From the NCBI RefSeq assembly GCF_000759885.1, contig NZ_JNAH01000003.1, positions 310,001 to 374,000 of the forward strand: a stretch of 64,000 nt of DNA, in the 5' to 3' direction. Shown here piece after piece: positions 7,798 to 15,785 of this stretch; position 1 is the first letter of the stretch, and the number at the start of each line of letters is the position of its first letter. The position numbers were made by a program, and so were the translations under genes. Below the pieces are notes generated by a model. It was given only the letters and a program-made list of their open reading frames with translations, did no database searches and was not told the origin of the DNA. The stretch is from Prochlorococcus marinus str. GP2 (GTDB taxonomy: Bacteria; Cyanobacteriota; Cyanobacteriia; PCC-6307; Cyanobiaceae).

Positions 7798-8226
7798 ATG
7801 GATTTAAAAATTTCTAAAACATTAGTAATCCCCTCCAACGAAATTAAGTGGCGCTTTTCCAGATCCTCCGGTCCTGGAGGGCAAAATGTAAATAAAATTG
7901 AAAGCAGAGTAGAGATTATTTTTGATTTAGAAGATTCCAAAGTATTAAATGATTATCAGAAAGAAATTCTTAAGAGAAACTTGAAAAACAAATTAGTAAA
8001 TAATAGCTTACGTTTAGTAGTTCAAGAACATAGAAATCAATTATTAAATAGGCAGCTAGCTTTAATGAAATTTAGTTCAATAATAAAAAATGCTTTAAAT
8101 AAACCTTTTAAATTAAGAAAATCTACACAACCCACTAAAGCATCACAAAAGAAAAGAGTTGAGGTTAAGAAGAAACGTGGCGAATTGAAAAAAAGTAGAC
8201 AAAAAGAAAAAATATATCAAATATGA
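7798..8226 (+). CDS. arfB: ribosome rescue hydrolase ArfB (YaeJ family)
   Basis: 142 aa. It has the release-factor catalytic GGQ (residues 27-29) in SSGPGGQNVNK, followed by the class-typical RVEIIFDL and a long, lysine-rich C-terminal tail (RLRKSTQPTKASQKKRVEVK-like composition) that in ArfB enters the empty mRNA channel. It lacks the codon-recognition domain of RF1/RF2. The enzyme hydrolyses peptidyl-tRNA on ribosomes stalled without a stop codon. Confidence 0.92.
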   Translation: MDLKISKTLVIPSNEIKWRFSRSSGPGGQNVNKIESRVEIIFDLEDSKVLNDYQKEILKRNLKNKLVNNSLRLVVQEHRNQLLNRQLALMKFSSIIKNALNKPFKLRKSTQPTKASQKKRVEVKKKRGELKKSRQKEKIYQI

Positions 8227-8298
8227 ATAAACTAAATAAATATTTCCCTCGCAAATTGTAATGGAAGCATATTATTAATTTAATTTCATTTTGGCTTT

Positions 8299-8547
8299 TT
8301 GAATACAACTAATGATTTCTGGTTAATTGACTCTAATTTTGTAGGGGTGATGCGTTTCTATAAAGATAGAGATAATTCTGATAAATCTATTGATTATATG
8401 TTTATTGAAGAAGGAATTATTATGGGAATTCATGGAGAAAATCCTCCATTAATGAAAACTAGAAAAAAAATTGTTATTGAAGAAGCAAGATTATTATGGC
8501 AAAAATTGTTAAATGAAGGTTGGCAAAAAACTAATAAAAAATGGTGA
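8299..8547 (+). CDS. DUF1651 family protein, 82 aa
   Basis: TTG start. The C-terminal half carries the DUF1651 pattern: PPLMKTRKKIVIEEARLLWQ, then L-L-N-E-G-W and a final tryptophan. The family is restricted to marine Synechococcus and Prochlorococcus, often in several copies, and its function is unknown. The N-terminus WLIDSNFVGVMRFYKD is the usual beta-strand start. Confidence 0.8.
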   Translation: MNTTNDFWLIDSNFVGVMRFYKDRDNSDKSIDYMFIEEGIIMGIHGENPPLMKTRKKIVIEEARLLWQKLLNEGWQKTNKKW

Positions 8548-8575
8548 GTTAATTTTACAAAAACTTTTTTTAATT

Positions 8576-8740
8576 TCAGAAAATAAATGAACCTTTAGGG
8601 TATAGCCTGGAAATCTTTTTCTGCTGTAAATATTTCTTTTTTTTGATGTCGTTTTCATATCTTCTCAACATCATTAGATAGTTTGTAACTCCAAAAATTA
8701 TTAAAAACACAATAAACCTTATTCCTGCTTCAAAGTTCAT
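8576..8740 (-). CDS. small membrane protein, 54 aa
   Basis: ATG at 8740, TGA at 8576. It reads MNFEAGIRFIVFLIIFGVTN, then YLMMLRRYENDIKKKKYLQQ and a basic end. One membrane helix (7-24) and a basic cytoplasmic tail. It follows the CPBP protease gene on the same strand after 62 bases. Confidence 0.5.
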   Translation of the reverse strand: MNFEAGIRFIVFLIIFGVTNYLMMLRRYENDIKKKKYLQQKKISRLYPKGSFIF

Positions 8741-8802
8741 ATGAATATTAAGCTTTATTTTAATTTGGCAATTACTAATCGAAAATCAATCCGTATTTAT
8801 AT

Positions 8803-9690
8803 CTAATTAAAACGTCTCGTGAAAATCTTTTTTAATTTTACTGTATAAAAAATACATAAAAAAAGTAATATTAAAATTGCACTAAAGCTTCCGATTGGGT
8901 TCGGAACATTTTCTGTGAAAGGCCCTGCTAAAAAAGAAGGTGTATTTTCTTTGAATTCTATTAATCCGTTATTTAATAAAAACCAAATGCCCACAAGTCC
9001 TCCATGAATTCCTATGCAATTCCATAAAGAACCTTTATCTCTAATTTTTACTAATGATAGAAATATCCCAAGTAAAATAAATCCCAAACGTAATCCTGCT
9101 ATGTTCCAAAAGATCTCATTTGATAAATTATGAACGAAGCTAAAAATCATAGCTTGCAAAGCTATTGATATTTTTGTGCCATATTCAAATTTTAATTCTT
9201 CTAATAACCAGCCTCTAAAAATTATTTCCTCTGCGAATCCAACACCTAATCCCAGTAAAATAGAATTTAACAATATTATTGGCGAGAATTCACCTATCCA
9301 TGAAATATAATTTTTTTGCAATAGTGGTACCAGAATTATAATTATTAAAACTAAAGCAAATAAAATACCTTGAGAAAAATTGACAATGTTTTTTAAGAAT
9401 TTGTCTTTTGTTATCCCAAGAAGTATCCAAGCACTTGATTTGTTTCGTTTGATATAAAACCAATATGGAAGTAAAAGGATAAAAAGAAAGAAAGTAATAA
9501 TAGTACCAATTAAGGATAAATTTTCTTTTTCAAAATTAAATAATAAAAGTGGCTGAGATAAAGCCCAGCCAATGCCATAAAGAATAGGAATAAAAAATAT
9601 AGTGGATAAAAATCTTGGTCTTAAGAGAAAAAAACTTCTAATTAATATCATTACATTTTTCATTTTAGTTTGAATATTAATTAACCCCAA
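8803..9690 (-). CDS. CPBP-family intramembrane metalloprotease
   Basis: 295 aa with about seven to eight hydrophobic segments. Near residue 155 the motif FAEEIIFRGW matches CPBP motif 1 (EExxxR). Later histidines in FSFVHNL and GIHGGLVG fit motifs 2 and 3 of the CAAX-protease/bacteriocin-processing fold. The family cleaves within or next to the membrane; in cyanobacteria its substrates are mostly unknown. The first 10 bases overlap the end of the upstream 65-aa gene, implying an operon. Confidence 0.88.
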   Translation of the reverse strand: MGLINIQTKMKNVMILIRSFFLLRPRFLSTIFFIPILYGIGWALSQPLLLFNFEKENLSLIGTIITFFLFILLLPYWFYIKRNKSSAWILLGITKDKFLKNIVNFSQGILFALVLIIIILVPLLQKNYISWIGEFSPIILLNSILLGLGVGFAEEIIFRGWLLEELKFEYGTKISIALQAMIFSFVHNLSNEIFWNIAGLRLGFILLGIFLSLVKIRDKGSLWNCIGIHGGLVGIWFLLNNGLIEFKENTPSFLAGPFTENVPNPIGSFSAILILLFLCIFYTVKLKKIFTRRFN

Positions 9691-9878
9691 CCTTTGCCTT
9701 TTATTATTCTAACCACTTGTTCAAAAAGTTTTAGCCTTTTCTTTTTACTATAGTTTATGTTTTTTGAAAGAATAGATAAATCTTTATAAAATTGCCGAGT
9801 TATTTTATCTTCTTTATCGCTAGGCCATAGTAAGTTTGAGCCTTCTTCATATTCTTCTTTATATCTCTCTTTAATCAA
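9681..9878 (-). CDS. hypothetical protein upstream of CPBP protease, 65 aa
   Basis: Charged soluble protein, MIKERYKEEYEEGSNLLWPS and onward, ending VVRIIKGKGWG. The W-P-S-D-x-E-D-K-I-T-R-Q-F-Y-K-D-L motif suggests a conserved helical family, but I cannot name it. Its stop lies inside the start of the protease gene (10-base overlap), so the two are translationally coupled. Confidence 0.65.
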   Translation of the reverse strand: MIKERYKEEYEEGSNLLWPSDKEDKITRQFYKDLSILSKNINYSKKKRLKLFEQVVRIIKGKGWG

Positions 9879-9968
9879 ATGTTTTTTTATATCGTAATAA
9901 TTTAAATTTTACTTATTGCAAATGCTTAAAAGTGATGTTTATTAAATTTGTGTATTTATTTAAAATTT

Positions 9969-10058
9969 ATGCTGATTAATCTTTCAACTTTAATTTTTAC
10001 ATTATTATCTCCATTGCTTATTTTGGCAGTAATAGTATCTGTTTACTTATTTCATTAG
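9969..10058 (+). CDS. candidate single-helix micro-peptide, 29 aa
   Basis: ATG at 9969, TAG at 10056. The peptide MLINLSTLIFTLLSPLLILA continues VIVSVYLFH, one continuous membrane helix. Its size resembles low-mass subunits of photosystems or the cytochrome b6f complex, but it matches none that I remember (PsbM, PsbT, PetL, PetM, PetN, PsaI, PsaM, Psb30). Confidence 0.35.
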   Translation: MLINLSTLIFTLLSPLLILAVIVSVYLFH

Positions 10059-10087
10059 GAAGTATTTATCAAATAAACTTAATTAAT

Positions 10088-10183
10088 TTAAGGGTGTATT
10101 ATACCTACTTTTTCTAATACAAATGACAAAACTGCAATTACCGCCATTAGTGTTAAGATCTTGTTCTTTTTGATGAAATCCAT
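10088..10183 (-). CDS. candidate single-helix micro-peptide, 31 aa
   Basis: ATG at 10183, TAA at 10088. It reads MDFIKKNKILTLMAVIAVLS, then FVLEKVGIIHP: a basic N-terminus, one helix (9-23) and a short tail. The first residues (M-D-F-I) recall the 36-aa peptide at 2887-2997. It is convergent with the preceding micro-ORF. Confidence 0.45.
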   Translation of the reverse strand: MDFIKKNKILTLMAVIAVLSFVLEKVGIIHP

Positions 10184-10259
10184 AATCAATATTAATAATC
10201 TATTTATCAAATTCTTAATATAGAATAATAAATAATTTAAGATCATTATATCAATTACG

Positions 10260-10376
10260 ATGGAGCAAATATATTTAGGAGATTTAATTCCCTCAATAGC
10301 TTCTTCTAAAAAGATTATTAAAAAATATGATAAAGGTATAAAAGAGGGGGAATTTTATGAAAAACTAATGGCCTAG
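10260..10376 (+). CDS. candidate small protein, 38 aa
   Basis: ATG at 10260, TAG at 10374. It reads MEQIYLGDLIPSIASSKKII, then a charged end with KYDKGIKEGEFYEKLMA. Soluble and charged. The start is plausible but no strong ribosome binding site is visible. Function unknown. Confidence 0.35.
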   Translation: MEQIYLGDLIPSIASSKKIIKKYDKGIKEGEFYEKLMA

Positions 10377-10401
10377 ATTTTAATTACTTTGATTGGTAAA
10401 T

Positions 10402-10584
10402 ATGCTTACTACAAAAATAACTTTTGCCTTAGCAGATTGGATTAGAGAGTGACGTAAGTGCCTTGATAAGAATCCTTCTATTGATGAGTATATAAAATTT
10501 GTTGAGTGGAAATTGGAAGATTATAAAGTTTCTGAAAGTGATAAAAGAATAATTGAATCTATTTTGCTCTATGAATCTGAATAA
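10402..10584 (+). pseudogene. small gene interrupted by an in-frame TGA
   Basis: From ATG 10402 the frame reads MLTTKITFALADWIRE, then TGA at 10450-10452, then continues open as RKCLDKNPSIDEYIKFVEWK and on to TAA at 10582. The second part has normal protein composition and acidic/hydrophobic periodicity, so the whole was probably one 59-60 residue gene. The TGA may derive from TGG (Trp). Either a recent nonsense mutation or a sequencing error explains it; there is no sign of a selenocysteine system. Confidence 0.5.
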
Positions 10585-10665
10585 CTAAGTACTATAGACT
10601 TTAATTTTTATATTTATCAATAAAAAACAAAGGGTCATTAAAATCCTCTTACAAATCAAGACAAA

Positions 10666-10693
10666 AGTAAATCAGCATATTTACGGATTTACT
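10666..10693. promoter_or_regulatory. 8-bp dyad upstream of the ncRNA -10 box
   Basis: AGTAAATC (10666-10673) and GATTTACT (10686-10693) are perfect inverted repeats with centres 20 bases apart, about two helical turns. A further ATTTAC/GTAAAT symmetry lies inside. A TATAAA hexamer (10699-10704) follows six bases later. Position and geometry suit a dimeric repressor or activator site. It does not match the NtcA consensus GTA-N8-TAC. Confidence 0.4.
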
Positions 10694-10710
10694 GAACATA
10701 TAAAAAGGAG

Positions 10711-11020
10711 TAATTTATAAATGTTGAGTTCGGAGGCAATCTAAATGATTGATAGTCCGCCTGAAATTTAGCAAATTCCAAAATATAGGAAGCGTATTCC
10801 TGAGAATGGGATTATTCGAAAATTAAAGTTCAATCAATTAGTCTGATAAGACTTCGCTTTATAATTACTAGCGATAACAGGAACTGAAATTATCGAGAGA
10901 AATCCCCGAATTCACGTATTATAGGTTTATGAGTAAATAGACTTTAAAATATGTAATTTTATATCCTGTTAGAAGGAAATTAAATATTAAAAAGGACTGT
11001 ACAACCAGTCCTTTTTTTTT
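10711..11020 (+). ncRNA. probable non-coding RNA with intrinsic terminator
   Basis: No gene of ordinary length fits this stretch, which is richer in GC than the flanks and rich in local complementarity: CAATC/GATTG (near 10738-10751), AGGAA/TTCCT (near 10788-10801), AGTC/GACT (near 10840-10853), GGGATT with AATCCC (near 10808 and 10901), and a long-range AACAGGA/TCCTGTT pair (near 10875 and 10965). A TATAAA lies at 10699-10704 and a strong terminator at 10991-11019. No hallmark of tmRNA, RNase P RNA, SRP RNA or tRNA is present. Two tiny ORFs at 10721-10771 behind a GGAG are the alternative reading. Exact ends are uncertain. Confidence 0.5.
10991..11019 (+). terminator. strong Rho-independent terminator
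   Basis: AAAGGACTG pairs with CAGTCCTTT around a six-base loop and is followed by a run of nine T. It is the clearest terminator of the window. It ends the transcript from the ncRNA region, as no ordinary plus-strand gene lies within 400 bases upstream. Confidence 0.85.
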
Positions 11021-11090
11021 ACAAATTACTTCTAAACTAGACTTCTTTTTGGATAATATAGATAAATAAAGTGATTAAAAATATTTCAAA

Positions 11091-12041
11091 ATGAAAGATC
11101 AAGTCTTATTTCCGAAAATTGAAGTATGTGAAAAGGGTTTTTTAAAAGTAAGTGATATTCATACTATTTATTGGGAAAGATCTGGTAATCCAAAAGGCAA
11201 AAAAATTCTTGTTATTCATGGAGGTCCAGGAGGAGGAAGTCAACCAAGATACAGAAGATACTTTGACCCAGATAAATTCGATATTATTCAATTTGACCAA
11301 AGAGGTTGCGGTTCTTCAACTCCTTTCTCCGAATTAAAAGAAAATACGACCAATCATTTAGTTGATGACATTGAGAAATTAAGGATCCTTTTAAAAATAG
11401 ATACTTGGCATTTGTTTGGTGGATCCTGGGGCTCAACACTTTCACTTATATATGCAATTAAAAATCCCTCAAGAGTTAGGAGCTTAACTTTGCGAGGAAT
11501 ATTTTTATGTAGAAAGTTTGAATTATTGTGGTTCTATCAATATGGTGCAAGTGAGATATTCCCCGATGAATTTGAAGAATATATTTCTGTAATACCAAAA
11601 GCAGAAAGAAATGATTTAATAAGTTCTTTTTATAAATATCTAACATCATCAGATGCAAATCTTAGATCAAAAGCAGCGGCAGCTTGGACAAAATGGGAAC
11701 TCTCAACAAGTCATTTAATAAATAAAAAATTTGATTTTGATAAGTCTGAAGTTAATTCTTTTTCAGATGCCTTTGCAAGGATCGAATGTCATTATTTTAT
11801 TAATAATATTTTCTTAGAGGATGATTTTATTTTGAAAAATATAAAAACAATAGAATCGATTCCAACAAAAATAATTCAGGGTAGGTATGACGTAGTATGT
11901 CCTGTTAGGAGCGCTTGGGATCTAAATAAAAAATTAAAGAATTCTGAATTAATTATTGTTGATGATGCTGGTCATTCAATGAGTGAAAAAGGTATTACTA
12001 TCGAACTAATAAAAGCTGTAAAAGGAATTCAAAATCTTTAA
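11091..12041 (+). CDS. pip: proline iminopeptidase
   Basis: 316 aa alpha/beta hydrolase of the S33 family. HGGPGGG (residues 43-49) forms the oxyanion hole. The nucleophile S112 sits in GGSWGS, and the triad is completed by D267 (GRYDVV) and H295 (DAGHS). FDQRGCGSS after the oxyanion motif is also typical. The enzyme removes N-terminal proline from peptides in the cytoplasm. Full length, with a monocistronic setting after the terminator at 11019. Confidence 0.93.
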   Translation: MKDQVLFPKIEVCEKGFLKVSDIHTIYWERSGNPKGKKILVIHGGPGGGSQPRYRRYFDPDKFDIIQFDQRGCGSSTPFSELKENTTNHLVDDIEKLRILLKIDTWHLFGGSWGSTLSLIYAIKNPSRVRSLTLRGIFLCRKFELLWFYQYGASEIFPDEFEEYISVIPKAERNDLISSFYKYLTSSDANLRSKAAAAWTKWELSTSHLINKKFDFDKSEVNSFSDAFARIECHYFINNIFLEDDFILKNIKTIESIPTKIIQGRYDVVCPVRSAWDLNKKLKNSELIIVDDAGHSMSEKGITIELIKAVKGIQNL

Positions 12042-12064
12042 AAGAGAGAATATTCCTTTAAAAA

Positions 12065-12238
12065 TTAAAGGCCATTATCTTCAATATTTTGTGCAATACT
12101 CCTAAGAAGTTCGACGATATCAGAATCTTCGCATTTAGTATCTTCTTTGAGCAAAATGCACTCGTCTCTAATGCTTACATTAGTACTCCACCATATACCT
12201 GAACTATTGGTATCGTCCCATTCAAATCTTTCAGACAT
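12065..12238 (-). CDS. small acidic protein, 57 aa
   Basis: ATG at 12238, TAA at 12065. It reads MSERFEWDDTNSSGIWWSTN, then VSIRDECILLKEDTKCEDSD and an amphipathic end (IVELLRSIAQNIEDNGL). Strongly acidic with paired tryptophans. The composition is unlike random AT-rich DNA, so I take it as real. Function unknown. Confidence 0.6.
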   Translation of the reverse strand: MSERFEWDDTNSSGIWWSTNVSIRDECILLKEDTKCEDSDIVELLRSIAQNIEDNGL

Positions 12239-12363
12239 GATTAATAAAATCTATTAAATACATTAAAGCTTCCAATACTTCATCGTGGATTTATATATTA
12301 AATTTCAAAATTAAGAAATTTTCCTATGCGCAAAAAGAATCTGGAAATTTCTGAAAATAAAAT

Positions 12364-13860
12364 TTAGAAATCTAATTTCAGTTCGTATTGCTTTTCCTTT
12401 GCCTTAGAAACAATTTTTTTATTATTTATATTTTTTCTAAGCCTTTTTCTAGAACCATGCTTTAAATAAATCTCTTCTGAGATATCCCAATATCCATCCT
12501 TTTTAGTGATTTCCTGAATTTTCTTCTTTGCAGTTTTAGTGCTATTTGGGATGTCAATTATTGGTCTTATGTAATTAATTTGTTCATATTCTTCTTGATT
12601 AAATCTAGATAATAGCCATGGTTCATGAATGAAATTAGGTGATATATCATTTAATTCTGGTATCCATTTTTTTATAAATTTTCCTTGAGGATCATGATCT
12701 TTTCCCTGCTTAATAGGATTATAAATTCTATTGGTATTTATAGATGTAGTTCCAGATTGCATTTGGCATTGATTCCAATGTATTCCAGGCTCATAATCTA
12801 CAAATTTATTTGCTAATTCAGAACCTGAATCTTGCCATGGTAGCCATAAATTATAGCTAGCAAAAGACATTAACATCGCTCGCATCCTGAAGTTAATCCA
12901 TCCATTGAAATTTAATGAACGCATACATGCATCTATAAAAGGAAAGCCAGTATTACCTGAACTCCATGAATAAAGTAATTCATTATTTTTTTCTCTAATA
13001 TTTTTAAAAAAAGGATGGTATTCCCTAAACTCTAGTTCTGGTTCACTTTCAAGTTTCTGAATAAAATGACAATGCCAAGTTAATCTGCTTTTTAACATCC
13101 TGGAATTATTGTTTTTTGATAAATTTGCCTTTTCAAAAATTTCTTTTAATGAAATGCATCCCCAACAAATATATGGGGATAGTCTTGTACAACTATCAAA
13201 TGATTTTTCTGGGCTAGATATATCTTTTGAATAAGAATCTAATTTATTACTAAAGAAGTATTGCATTCTCTCTAAACCTTTCTTTCTTCCTCCTTGCATT
13301 CTTCCTGGACAAGTTTCTTTTTTAAAGTTAAAAATTTCGTCTGAAGGTATTTCTCCAATATTAAAGTTAATAGAATTAATTCTTAATGGAGCTTTAAGTA
13401 AGTTTTTTTCGGAATTTTTTTGCCACTTTTTAGACCAATCATTCCTATCTAAATTTCCTCTAAAAACTGAAAATTGTAGAAATTCATTCCAAATAATATT
13501 TTTGCTTAAAACCCATTCTCTTACTTTTTGATCTCTTTTATATGTAAGCCAATCTCCGGTTTCTTGATGGCTATATATACCTTTGATTTTAAATTTTGAA
13601 CTAATTTCATCAAAAATATTAATAACATTTCCAGTTCTAATAATTAATGGTTGTCCGATCTCAGTAAGTGCATTCCTTAAATCTATTAAACTTTCTTTGC
13701 AAAATTGCCATTGTCTATGTGAATGAGTATTTTGGCTCCAAATATCTAGCTCAATAATGTAAATAGGTAAAATATCACAATCTTTTGTAGCCTCACAAAG
13801 AGCTTCGTTATCATAAATTCTTAAATCTTTCTTAAACCATATGATATTTATTTCTTTCAT
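12364..13860 (-). CDS. photolyase/cryptochrome-family flavoprotein
   Basis: 498 aa. The N-terminal alpha/beta photolyase domain begins INIIWFKKDLRIYDNEAL, the classic W-F-x-x-D-L-R-x-x-D-N motif. The C-terminal FAD-binding helical domain contains TRLSPYICWGCIS, RLTWHCHFIQK, GNTGFPFIDACMR, MRAMLMSF and QSGTTSINTNRIYNPIKQ. The family uses blue or near-UV light through FADH- to split pyrimidine dimers, or serves as a photoreceptor. The HWNQCQMQSGTT variant is not the E. coli PhrB type, so CPD repair activity is probable but not certain. Basic lysine/arginine-rich C-terminus. Confidence 0.88.
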   Translation of the reverse strand: MKEINIIWFKKDLRIYDNEALCEATKDCDILPIYIIELDIWSQNTHSHRQWQFCKESLIDLRNALTEIGQPLIIRTGNVINIFDEISSKFKIKGIYSHQETGDWLTYKRDQKVREWVLSKNIIWNEFLQFSVFRGNLDRNDWSKKWQKNSEKNLLKAPLRINSINFNIGEIPSDEIFNFKKETCPGRMQGGRKKGLERMQYFFSNKLDSYSKDISSPEKSFDSCTRLSPYICWGCISLKEIFEKANLSKNNNSRMLKSRLTWHCHFIQKLESEPELEFREYHPFFKNIREKNNELLYSWSSGNTGFPFIDACMRSLNFNGWINFRMRAMLMSFASYNLWLPWQDSGSELANKFVDYEPGIHWNQCQMQSGTTSINTNRIYNPIKQGKDHDPQGKFIKKWIPELNDISPNFIHEPWLLSRFNQEEYEQINYIRPIIDIPNSTKTAKKKIQEITKKDGYWDISEEIYLKHGSRKRLRKNINNKKIVSKAKEKQYELKLDF

Positions 13861-13946
13861 AATTTTTTCTTTTAATCTTAGAAAAATAAGATTAAGTTTG
13901 TAGGTAAAAAATATAAAAAATTTTAGAATAACTAAAAATCAAAAAA

Positions 13947-14570
13947 ATGAAAATAACAAAAAAACTTTGGGAGGATAATTATGAGATTGCTTTACTAAGT
14001 TTAAATACAAAATTTGTACAAGGTTTAAAGAATGGAAGTCTCCCTAAAAAAATATTTCAAGAATATTTAGCTCAAGATTATTTCTTTTTAGAGACTTTTG
14101 CTAAGGCATATGGCCTTGCAGTTTCTAAATCAAAAGATAAGTATTCAATAAGAAAGTTGAGTGAACTTTTAATGGGCGTTTCAGAGGAGTTAATACTTCA
14201 TGAAACTTATGCGAAAGAATGGGATATTGATTTATCTAATAACTATATAAAAAAAGCTACTAAAAATTATACTGATTTTCTTGATGATACTTCCAAAAGA
14301 CTTAGTTCCGTTGAAATAATGTTTGCAATGACTCCATGTATGCGACTTTATTCTTGGATAGGTAAAAGTTTGTATAAGGAGGCGTTTGACATTAAATATA
14401 AAGAATGGATTATTACATACTCTGATGTGAGCTTTGAAAAACTAGCAGAATCACTTGAAAATCTTATTGAGACCAATAAAGAAACATATGATATTAATCA
14501 GGCCAAATATTTATACAAAAGAGCTATGGAATTGGAATTAGATTTTTTTAATGCATATTCAGATTTCTGA
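13947..14570 (+). CDS. tenA: TenA family aminopyrimidine aminohydrolase
   Basis: 207 aa, helical TenA/THI-4 fold. The candidate nucleophile C131 lies in MTPCMRLYSWIG, the position of the active cysteine in TenA_C enzymes. Substrate-site residues are in AQDYFFLETFAKAYG. The enzyme hydrolyses degraded thiamine pyrimidines to HMP for salvage. It lies 49 bases before thiD on the same strand, so the product can be phosphorylated directly by the next gene product. Confidence 0.88.
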   Translation: MKITKKLWEDNYEIALLSLNTKFVQGLKNGSLPKKIFQEYLAQDYFFLETFAKAYGLAVSKSKDKYSIRKLSELLMGVSEELILHETYAKEWDIDLSNNYIKKATKNYTDFLDDTSKRLSSVEIMFAMTPCMRLYSWIGKSLYKEAFDIKYKEWIITYSDVSFEKLAESLENLIETNKETYDINQAKYLYKRAMELELDFFNAYSDF

Positions 14571-14619
14571 TTTAAATTAAAATTTATTTATAGTACTTTC
14601 AAAAACGAGTTAATAAATT

Positions 14620-15399
14620 ATGTATTCTAAAATTGCACTTTCAATAGGCGGTAGTGACTCTGGGGGTGGAGCAGGCATACAGGCTGACTTGAGAACTTTC
14701 ATGGCCCTTAAAGTACATGGATGTTCTGTTATTACATGTATTACCGCACAAAATAGTATAGAGGTTACATGCGTTCAACCAGTAGAGAAGAATACTTTAT
14801 TAAATCAGTTAGATACTTTATTTGCTGATTTTGTTATTGATGCCTTAAAGACTGGAATGTTATTAAATGAAAGGATAATTAATGATACTGCTTCAAAATT
14901 AAATACATACAAAATAACCAAAATTATTGACCCTGTAATGGTTACAAGAACTGGTTCTAAATTACTGGAAGATTCTGCTATTAATGCTTATAAAAAACTC
15001 TTATTACCAATTGCTGATTTGGTAACACCAAATATTTATGAAGCAAATCTACTTTCTGGTTTAGCAATAAGGAGTAAAGAAGATATCGAAAATTCAGCAA
15101 GAAAAATTATTGGTCTTGGAGCTAAAGCGGTACTTATAAAAGGTGGAGGTTTAACAGATATGAAAGGGAAGGATTTTTTCCTTGACTTAAATGGTAGAAA
15201 AGAGTGGCTATTTAATAATTTTATAAATACAAAGAATACCCACGGTAGTGGTTGTACTTTGAGTGCTGCTATTTGTGGTTATAAGGCTTTAGGTTTTGAT
15301 CTATTTGATTCCATACAAAAAGCGAAATTATTTGTTGAGAAATCTTTAGACAATTCTTATAAAATAGGATCTGGCCCTGGTCCCTTAGGCCATCATTAA
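14620..15399 (+). CDS. thiD: HMP/HMP-phosphate kinase ThiD
   Basis: 259 aa ribokinase-fold kinase. GGSDSGGGAGIQAD (10-23) is the substrate-binding signature. THGSGCTLSAA (C212 region) is the anion-hole and catalytic motif, and DPVMVTRTGSKLL is typical of ThiD. It phosphorylates 4-amino-5-hydroxymethyl-2-methylpyrimidine twice for thiamine synthesis. Probable operon with tenA. The C-terminal GPGPLGHH resembles other cyanobacterial ThiD ends. Confidence 0.93.
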   Translation: MYSKIALSIGGSDSGGGAGIQADLRTFMALKVHGCSVITCITAQNSIEVTCVQPVEKNTLLNQLDTLFADFVIDALKTGMLLNERIINDTASKLNTYKITKIIDPVMVTRTGSKLLEDSAINAYKKLLLPIADLVTPNIYEANLLSGLAIRSKEDIENSARKIIGLGAKAVLIKGGGLTDMKGKDFFLDLNGRKEWLFNNFINTKNTHGSGCTLSAAICGYKALGFDLFDSIQKAKLFVEKSLDNSYKIGSGPGPLGHH

Positions 15400-15417
15400 T
15401 TATTTATAGAAGTGGAA

Positions 15418-15603
15418 TTAGAACCACCATTTTCTGTAGGGCTTTTTTAAAAATAAGATTTCTTCAGTCTCCCATCCCCCCTCCAACCACTCAAGATGCT
15501 CAAGTAATAAAGACTCACTTTCGCTTTTGCTTAATTGCCCAATTCTATTAGCAATACCATCAAACCTTACTTTCATCAATTCCTCAATCTTGATGTTATT
15601 CAT
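15418..15603 (-). CDS. conserved hypothetical protein, 61 aa
   Basis: Small soluble protein, MNNIKIEELMKVRFDGIANR, then a helix and a C-terminal aromatic/basic end (LKKPYRKWWF). The gene converges on thiD with 18 bases between stops. Family unknown. Confidence 0.6.
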   Translation of the reverse strand: MNNIKIEELMKVRFDGIANRIGQLSKSESESLLLEHLEWLEGGWETEEILFLKKPYRKWWF

Positions 15604-15785
15604 AGGTTAAATAATAAATTTTTTCTACTCTTACTTGTATACATTTTCTTGTCAACGATTTAATTTTATTTGTTTACTAGCAGTTCTTAAATATGTATTA
15701 AATACAACTTTTTAAAATAGATAGTAATTAAGACTTATTCACATAGATTTAATTAAAGACTAATTTATATAAAAATACTTTAACC

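Noticed and set aside
10721-10771. Two tandem tiny ORFs (7 and 8 codons, TAAATG junction) behind a GGAG
   Set aside because: Too short to support as genes; they lie inside the RNA candidate and can be chance. Kept only as an alternative reading of that locus.
10711-11020. Assignment of the RNA candidate to tmRNA, RNase P RNA or SRP RNA
   Set aside because: No encoded Ala-rich tag of the Prochlorococcus tmRNA type, no GGAGGAAAGTCC core of RNase P RNA and no SRP Alu/S-domain motif could be found.
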